Both the position numbers and the translations under genes were made by a program. Shown here in pieces: positions 6,590-9,255 of a stretch of DNA of 9,255 bases. The notes below the pieces were generated by a model, which was not told the DNA's origin, ran no database searches, and worked only from the letters and a program-made list of their open reading frames with translations. Each line of letters begins with the position of its first letter. Positions within the stretch are counted from its first letter, which is position 1. This stretch comes from Nostoc sp. CHAB 5715 (GTDB lineage: Bacteria > Cyanobacteriota > Cyanobacteriia > Cyanobacteriales > Nostocaceae): NCBI RefSeq assembly GCF_020829685.1, contig NZ_JAIVFR010000194.1, positions 1 through 9,255 on the forward strand, given 5' to 3'.

Positions 6590-6718
6590 CTATAGCAATC
6601 CTAAATGAGTCGTGAAAAATATAGAGAAGGAAACGAACCGCCAAGAACGCCAAGGACACAAAGGGAAGAAAGAAGAAAGAGATATAGAATTTTCACAAAT
6701 GATTTAGGACTGCTATAG
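6590..6718. mobile_element. MITE-like element (129 bp) with ~29-bp terminal inverted repeats
   Basis: The left end reads CTATAGCAATCCTAAAT and continues to GTGAAAA. The reverse complement of the right end reads CTATAGCAGTCCTAAAT and continues to GTGAAAA. Over 29 aligned positions 25 are identical. Each end has the doubled TA expected if a TA target was duplicated, as in IS630/Tc1-mariner-type insertion. The interior is purine-rich and includes AACGAACCGCCAAGAACGCC, a type of sequence I associate with Nostoc repeats. It has no coding capacity, so it would depend on a transposase elsewhere. It lies between the terminator of the 180-aa gene and the split polymerase gene. Confidence 0.7.
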
Positions 6719-6724
6719 ATATAC

Positions 6725-6736
6725 AAGCTATCGCTT
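6725..6736. repeat. Small palindrome AAGC-TATC-GCTT
   Basis: A 4-bp stem with a TATC tetraloop lies 7 bp past the MITE-like element and 30 bp before the exonuclease start. It is short and could be chance, but it matches the layout of the other intergenic palindromes here. Confidence 0.25.
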
Positions 6737-6765
6737 CTAGGTGAAAAATTCAAATTTAATTCATT

Positions 6766-7119
6766 ATGGCTACGAACTTAATAAATACAAATAATATTAG
6801 TATTTATACCCCAGAATATACTCTTGTTTCCAATGTTTCAACTATTAATTATGCTCTCCAAGGTCTGTTTCAGGCAGAAATTTTAGCCATAGATTGTGAA
6901 ACAACAGGACTTGACCCTCTAACTGATTCTATTAGACTGATTCAAATAGCTGCACCAAACCATCCAGTAGTGCTAATTGATTTACCAGCTATTCCCAAAA
7001 GCGATCGCCCACTACTCAAAAAACTGCTTTGTAACTCTGCTGTCAAAATTGCTCATAATGCCAAGTTCGACTGGCAATTTCTCACACTTGCAGGACTTCA
7101 ACTAATCAAAGTAAATTAG
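6766..7119 (+). pseudogene. 5' fragment of plasmid family A DNA polymerase: truncated 3'-5' exonuclease domain
   Basis: The fragment encodes the start of a DEDD-type 3'-5' proofreading exonuclease, as found fused to family A polymerases. Exo I is AIDCETTGLDP with Asp43 and Glu45. Exo II is KIAHNAKFDWQF with Asp102. At about residue 112 the match ends, and eight codons later a TAG (7117-7119) stops the frame. Exo III, with its Tyr and Asp, is missing, so the fragment cannot form a complete active site. The continuing polymerase lies in another frame directly after it. The fragment keeps normal codons and a HIP1 site (7001-7008), so the damage may be recent. The start ATG has no Shine-Dalgarno. 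A reader looking only at this ORF might call it a ribonuclease D-like protein. The intact gene probably replicated or repaired plasmid DNA. Confidence 0.75.
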
Positions 7120-8036
7120 TTTCTTTAGCTGCACAGTATCCCATAATTCAAGCATTGCTTTCTTACCGCCGTCTATCCAAAATTATCGGCACTTTTACCG
7201 AGAAACTACCCCAGCATATCCACCCCAAAACTGGGAGAATTCATCCCAACTATTATCAATTAGGGGCAAAATCCGGTAGATTTTCTTGCCGCAAACCACC
7301 TCTACAAAATATTCCCCGTGATGAAGCAGCTCGTAGCTGCTTTATTGCTGCCCCTGGCTATAAAATTATCAAAGCCGATTACTCCCAAATAGAACTACGA
7401 ATTATGGCTCGGCTTAGTGGTGATACAAAGATGTGCCAAGTCTATCGCCAGGGGGCTGACTTACATCGATTAACAGCATCTCTAGTAACTGGAAAATATA
7501 TCAATGAAGTGACTGAAGAAGACCGCAGACTAGCAAAAGCAATAAACTTTGGATTGATTTTCGGTATGGGCGCTGCCAAACTCCAAATTTACGCCCAAGT
7601 AAAATATGGGGTGGCAATGACATTAGAACAAGCAAAAGCTTTCAGTCAACGATTCTTTGAAGCTTATCCTGGAATAGCTAGGTGGCATGAAAACATCAAA
7701 CGTAAATACATTCAAGGCATTAAGGAAAGTCGTACACTAGCAAATAGACGACGGAGATGGGTAAACAAGCCCCGATTATCAGAGCTATTTAATCATCCAG
7801 TACAAGGTTTAAATGCCGACATCAACAAATTAGCTATGGTAAAACTTTCAACGACCTTAGCTAAATTCAGAACAAAACTCATCTGTGTAAGACATGATGA
7901 AATTGTACTGGAATGTCCAGAGACTGAAGCTGACCAAGTTAGCCATATATTACACAATTGTATGGTTGCTGCTGCCCAAAAGTTTCTCAGTCCTATTCCA
8001 GTTGTTATAGATATTAAAACATCAAATAGCTGGTGA
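7098..8036 (+). pseudogene. 3' fragment of plasmid family A DNA polymerase: polymerase domain with intact catalytic motifs
   Basis: Homology starts at 7098 with STNQSKLVSLAAQYPIIQAL and continues in one open frame to the TGA at 8034-8036. The first possible start codon is a TTG at 7155, which gives 293 aa. Numbered from there, motif A is ADYSQIELR (Asp75), the O-helix is RRLAKAINFGLIFG (Arg124, Lys128, Phe132, Phe136), a later helix is NHPVQGLNADINKLAM, and motif C is VRHDEIVLE (His247, Asp248, Glu249). All palm carboxylates are kept. Phe136 stands where E. coli Pol I has Tyr766. Thumb and exo III are missing, and by comparison with E. coli Pol I about 150-200 residues lie between this and the exonuclease fragment. 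No ribosome binding site serves the TTG. The piece is probably not a working polymerase, though a product cannot be excluded from sequence alone. Confidence 0.8.
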
Positions 8037-8190
8037 ACTACCCCAACTTGCCGAGTAAGACTGAAGTTGAATTTGCAGTCAAGCTATTCTGAGAAGATTT
8101 GTCAAAAACTCAACTGCCCTCCTCACAGTATAGCTCGTGCAAAAATGTGATTAGAAGGCGTTTCGTTTTTGACTCGAAGCACTATCCCCG

Positions 8191-8307
8191 CCCTATCCCA
8201 ATACCGTTCAGTTAAGAACATTTATCTGTTGGGGCGGGCTGTTCTTGAGCAGGGGAAGCAGGGGGAGAAAAAAGGCTTAACTGAATGAACCGTATTGCAC
8301 CCTATCC
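8191..8307. mobile_element. MITE-like element (about 8199-8299) flanked by 8-bp direct repeats
   Basis: The left inner end reads CAATAC, C, GTTCA, GTTAAG. The reverse complement of the right end reads CAATAC, G, GTTCATTCA, GTTAAG, so the two form an imperfect inverted repeat of about 20 bp spanning 8199-8297. The octamer CCCTATCC occurs immediately outside on both sides, at 8191-8198 and 8300-8307, as expected for an 8-bp target duplication. The interior is G-rich (GAGCAGGGGAAGCAGGGGGA) and non-coding. It lies 160 bp past the polymerase remnant. Confidence 0.65.
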
Positions 8308-8372
8308 ACTATTTATGGCTGTTCCTGAATCGGTATTCTAGCGATTATAAATAACGGAACTATTTTAACTAT

Positions 8373-8388
8373 ATCTGCTTACGCAGAT
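8373..8388. repeat. Small palindrome ATCTGC-TTAC-GCAGAT
   Basis: A perfect 6-bp stem with a TTAC tetraloop, of the same architecture as the palindrome at 1638-1653. Confidence 0.5.
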
Positions 8389-8408
8389 TGAGAGTGAATC
8401 AAGAGTTT

Positions 8409-8433
8409 AAAACCCAACTAAGCGGGTTTTATT
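8409..8433 (+). terminator. Terminator-like hairpin upstream of the helix-turn-helix gene
   Basis: AAAACCC (8409-8415) pairs with GGGTTTT (8424-8430) around an 8-nt loop, followed by ATT. It resembles an intrinsic terminator on either strand. It may end transcription from the left before the promoter of the gene at 8514. Confidence 0.5.
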
Positions 8434-8469
8434 GGTGTGTCTATAAACTCTGTGACTGACAAATACCTG

Positions 8470-8498
8470 ATGTAAAAAATAAGTTCCAATATTTACAT
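8470..8498. promoter_or_regulatory. Inverted repeat ATGTAAA...TTTACAT before the helix-turn-helix gene
   Basis: Two perfect 7-bp arms (8470-8476 and 8492-8498) are separated by 15 bp and end just before the Shine-Dalgarno at 8503-8506. The position suits an operator, possibly for autoregulation by the small DNA-binding protein encoded next. A CTGACA at 8456-8461 might act as a -35 box, but I see no good matching -10. Confidence 0.35.
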
Positions 8499-8513
8499 AT
8501 TTGAGGTGTATTA

Positions 8514-8816
8514 ATGTCTAATCCCCGGATTTTAGGGGCAAGAGAAATTCATCTAATTTCACTCTACAGTCACTGGGAATTTGGTATGAAACCAGAAGAA
8601 TTTTATGCCAAATGGGATGTTAGTTATGAACAAATTGCCCTAATATGCTGTCGTTCTGATTCTACAGTCCGAGGTTGGTTTAAGCAAGGTAAATTTAGAC
8701 GCTATCCTCAGCCTAATGATTTACGACATTTGGCATTCATGGACTTTTTGTTGGAACATTTTGAAGAAGTTCCCGAACAACTTTGGCAATTGCTATGTCT
8801 GACTCATTCGCCTTGA
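8514..8816 (+). CDS. Small helix-turn-helix protein (100 aa), conserved in cyanobacteria
   Basis: The protein is probably a cytoplasmic DNA-binding regulator. Residues ~36-60 read VSYEQIALICCRSDSTVRGWF, the layout of a helix-turn-helix in which the second helix (STVRGWF) would contact DNA. A basic stretch KQGKFRRYP follows. The N-terminal ~30 residues (GAREIHLISLYSHWEFGMKPEEFY) and the C-terminal helix (LRHLAFMDFLLEHFEEVPEQ) look like flanking parts of a compact helical fold. I recognise this as a small family common in Nostocales, without a known target. The start is well supported: GAGG at 8503-8506 lies seven bases before the ATG. The inverted repeat just upstream could be its own operator. 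It appears to be a single-gene unit. Confidence 0.75.
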   Translation: MSNPRILGAREIHLISLYSHWEFGMKPEEFYAKWDVSYEQIALICCRSDSTVRGWFKQGKFRRYPQPNDLRHLAFMDFLLEHFEEVPEQLWQLLCLTHSP

Positions 8817-8839
8817 TCTCAATAACATTTCTATTCTAC

Positions 8840-8946
8840 ATATAGCAATCCGGTTTGATTACTGAAAGGTTTTTAAAACAAAAACTTTGCCCTGCAAGGT
8901 TTTCAGACTCACTACACTTTCTTTCATTCTAGTCGTAATGCTATAT
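8840..8946. mobile_element. Possible degenerate MITE-like repeat (107 bp)
   Basis: The termini are perfect 8-bp inverted repeats, ATATAGCA (8840-8847) and TGCTATAT (8939-8946), but inner similarity is weak. The left end shares the 11-mer TATAGCAATCC with the left end of the element at 6590-6718. The interior holds GAAAGG and a reverse-oriented AAAACCTTGCAGGGC, a type I associate with dispersed Nostoc repeats. This may be a decayed or related element. It takes up much of the gap between the helix-turn-helix gene and the last gene. Confidence 0.4.
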
Positions 8947-9007
8947 ATCTCTCCAATCAATCTAATACACACATAATTCTAATTGTCAATATCAATTTGA
9001 CCTGTCT

Positions 9008-9037
9008 TTGAGTATACCTCCTCGTTTAAGGTAAAAT
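9008..9037 (+). promoter_or_regulatory. Candidate sigma70-type promoter for the last gene
   Basis: TTGAGT (9008-9013), an 18-bp spacer and TAAAAT (9032-9037) give a plausible -35/-10 pair, 57 bp before the ATG. A short inverted repeat, GTCAA (8985-8989) and TTGAC (8997-9001), lies just upstream and might bind a regulator. Confidence 0.4.
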
Positions 9038-9094
9038 TTGGCGATTTTAAAGCACATAGCATGGTTATTTTACAGCATTTTTAAGGGGTAGAAT

Positions 9095-9255
9095 ATGACT
9101 TATTCTGAGCAATTAAAACCGTGGTGTATTGTCCGTGGTATTCCCAATCAAGAAAATATTGTTGTGAAAAGATTCCGCCGACGTGATGATGCTGTTGCTT
9201 ATCTGCAAGTCTTGAAGCAGTCAGGCAGAGATATTGCTTTTAAAATCATTTTTAA
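9095..9255 (+). CDS. Small conserved cyanobacterial protein, partial (53 codons visible)
   Basis: An ATG at 9095 preceded by AGGGG (9084-9088) with six-base spacing opens a frame that reaches the right edge without a stop. It starts MTYSEQLKPWCIVRGIPNQE and continues with a basic stretch VVKRFRRRDDAVAYLQVLK. I recognise the MTYSEQLKPW...RFRRR.DA pattern from short (about 60-70 aa) hypothetical proteins in Nostocales. Their function is unknown. If that length holds, only the last few residues are outside the window. There is no signal peptide or membrane segment. Confidence 0.7.
   Translation, partial: MTYSEQLKPWCIVRGIPNQENIVVKRFRRRDDAVAYLQVLKQSGRDIAFKIIF

Larger units (their letters stand above)
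8037..8513. other. 477-bp intergenic region
   Basis: No supported gene lies here. From left to right it holds about 150 bp with nothing I recognise, the MITE-like element with its direct repeats (8191-8307), a tetraloop hairpin (8373-8388), a terminator-like hairpin (8409-8433) and an inverted repeat just before the helix-turn-helix gene (8470-8498). Confidence 0.6.

Noticed and set aside
6630..6690. Purine-rich tract with CCAAGAACGCCAAGGACA considered as a CRISPR-like or tandem repeat
   Set aside because: There is only one partial internal repetition and it lies inside the MITE-like element; no repeat-spacer periodicity exists.
8033..8089. GTG overlapping the polymerase stop (GTGA), opening an 18-codon frame
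   Set aside because: It ends at a TGA after 18 codons and nothing supports it, although the frame is open again afterwards; it could be a trace of a lost downstream gene, but this is too weak to call.

Overview
The window looks like a piece of accessory DNA, most likely a large conjugative plasmid, from a filamentous cyanobacterium of the Nostoc/Anabaena type. The evidence is low G+C, five copies of the cyanobacterial HIP1 octamer GCGATCGC, many small intergenic palindromes, MITE-like repeats, and several protein families I recognise mainly from Nostocales plasmids. No rRNA, tRNA, CRISPR array or complete insertion sequence was seen.

Left part (1-5035). The left edge carries the N-terminal 380 codons of a VirD4/TraG-like type IV coupling ATPase on the minus strand. 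Next to it is a broken C-terminal fragment of an Rpn/DUF4351-type gene, then a plus-strand DUF5895-like gene (1684-2454). Converging on that gene is a minus-strand set: a low-complexity 104-aa protein (5035-4721), a large exported protein ending in a lytic transglycosylase-like domain (4609-2642), and a small tightly coupled ORF (2638-2387). A DNA-pumping ATPase together with a secreted wall-cutting enzyme fits a conjugation (type IV secretion) region.

Right part (5036-9255). A divergent intergenic region leads into two plus-strand genes of unknown function: a 232-aa soluble protein and a 180-aa protein with one membrane segment. Each is followed by a terminator-like hairpin. Then come a 129-bp MITE-like element, a family A DNA polymerase gene split by an internal deletion plus frameshift (exonuclease fragment 6766-7119, polymerase fragment to 8036), and a 477-bp intergenic stretch. 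That stretch holds a second MITE-like element with an apparent 8-bp target duplication, hairpins, and a possible operator for a small helix-turn-helix gene (8514-8816). The window ends in the first 53 codons of another small conserved cyanobacterial protein.

Overall this is a plasmid backbone in partial decay: a broken nuclease-family gene, a deleted polymerase, a possible truncation junction at the end of the DUF5895 gene, and three MITE-like insertions. I see no clear new defence or signalling system. The least explained parts are the long periplasmic N-terminal region fused to the transglycosylase, the membrane-anchored 180-aa protein, and the set of intergenic tetraloop palindromes.
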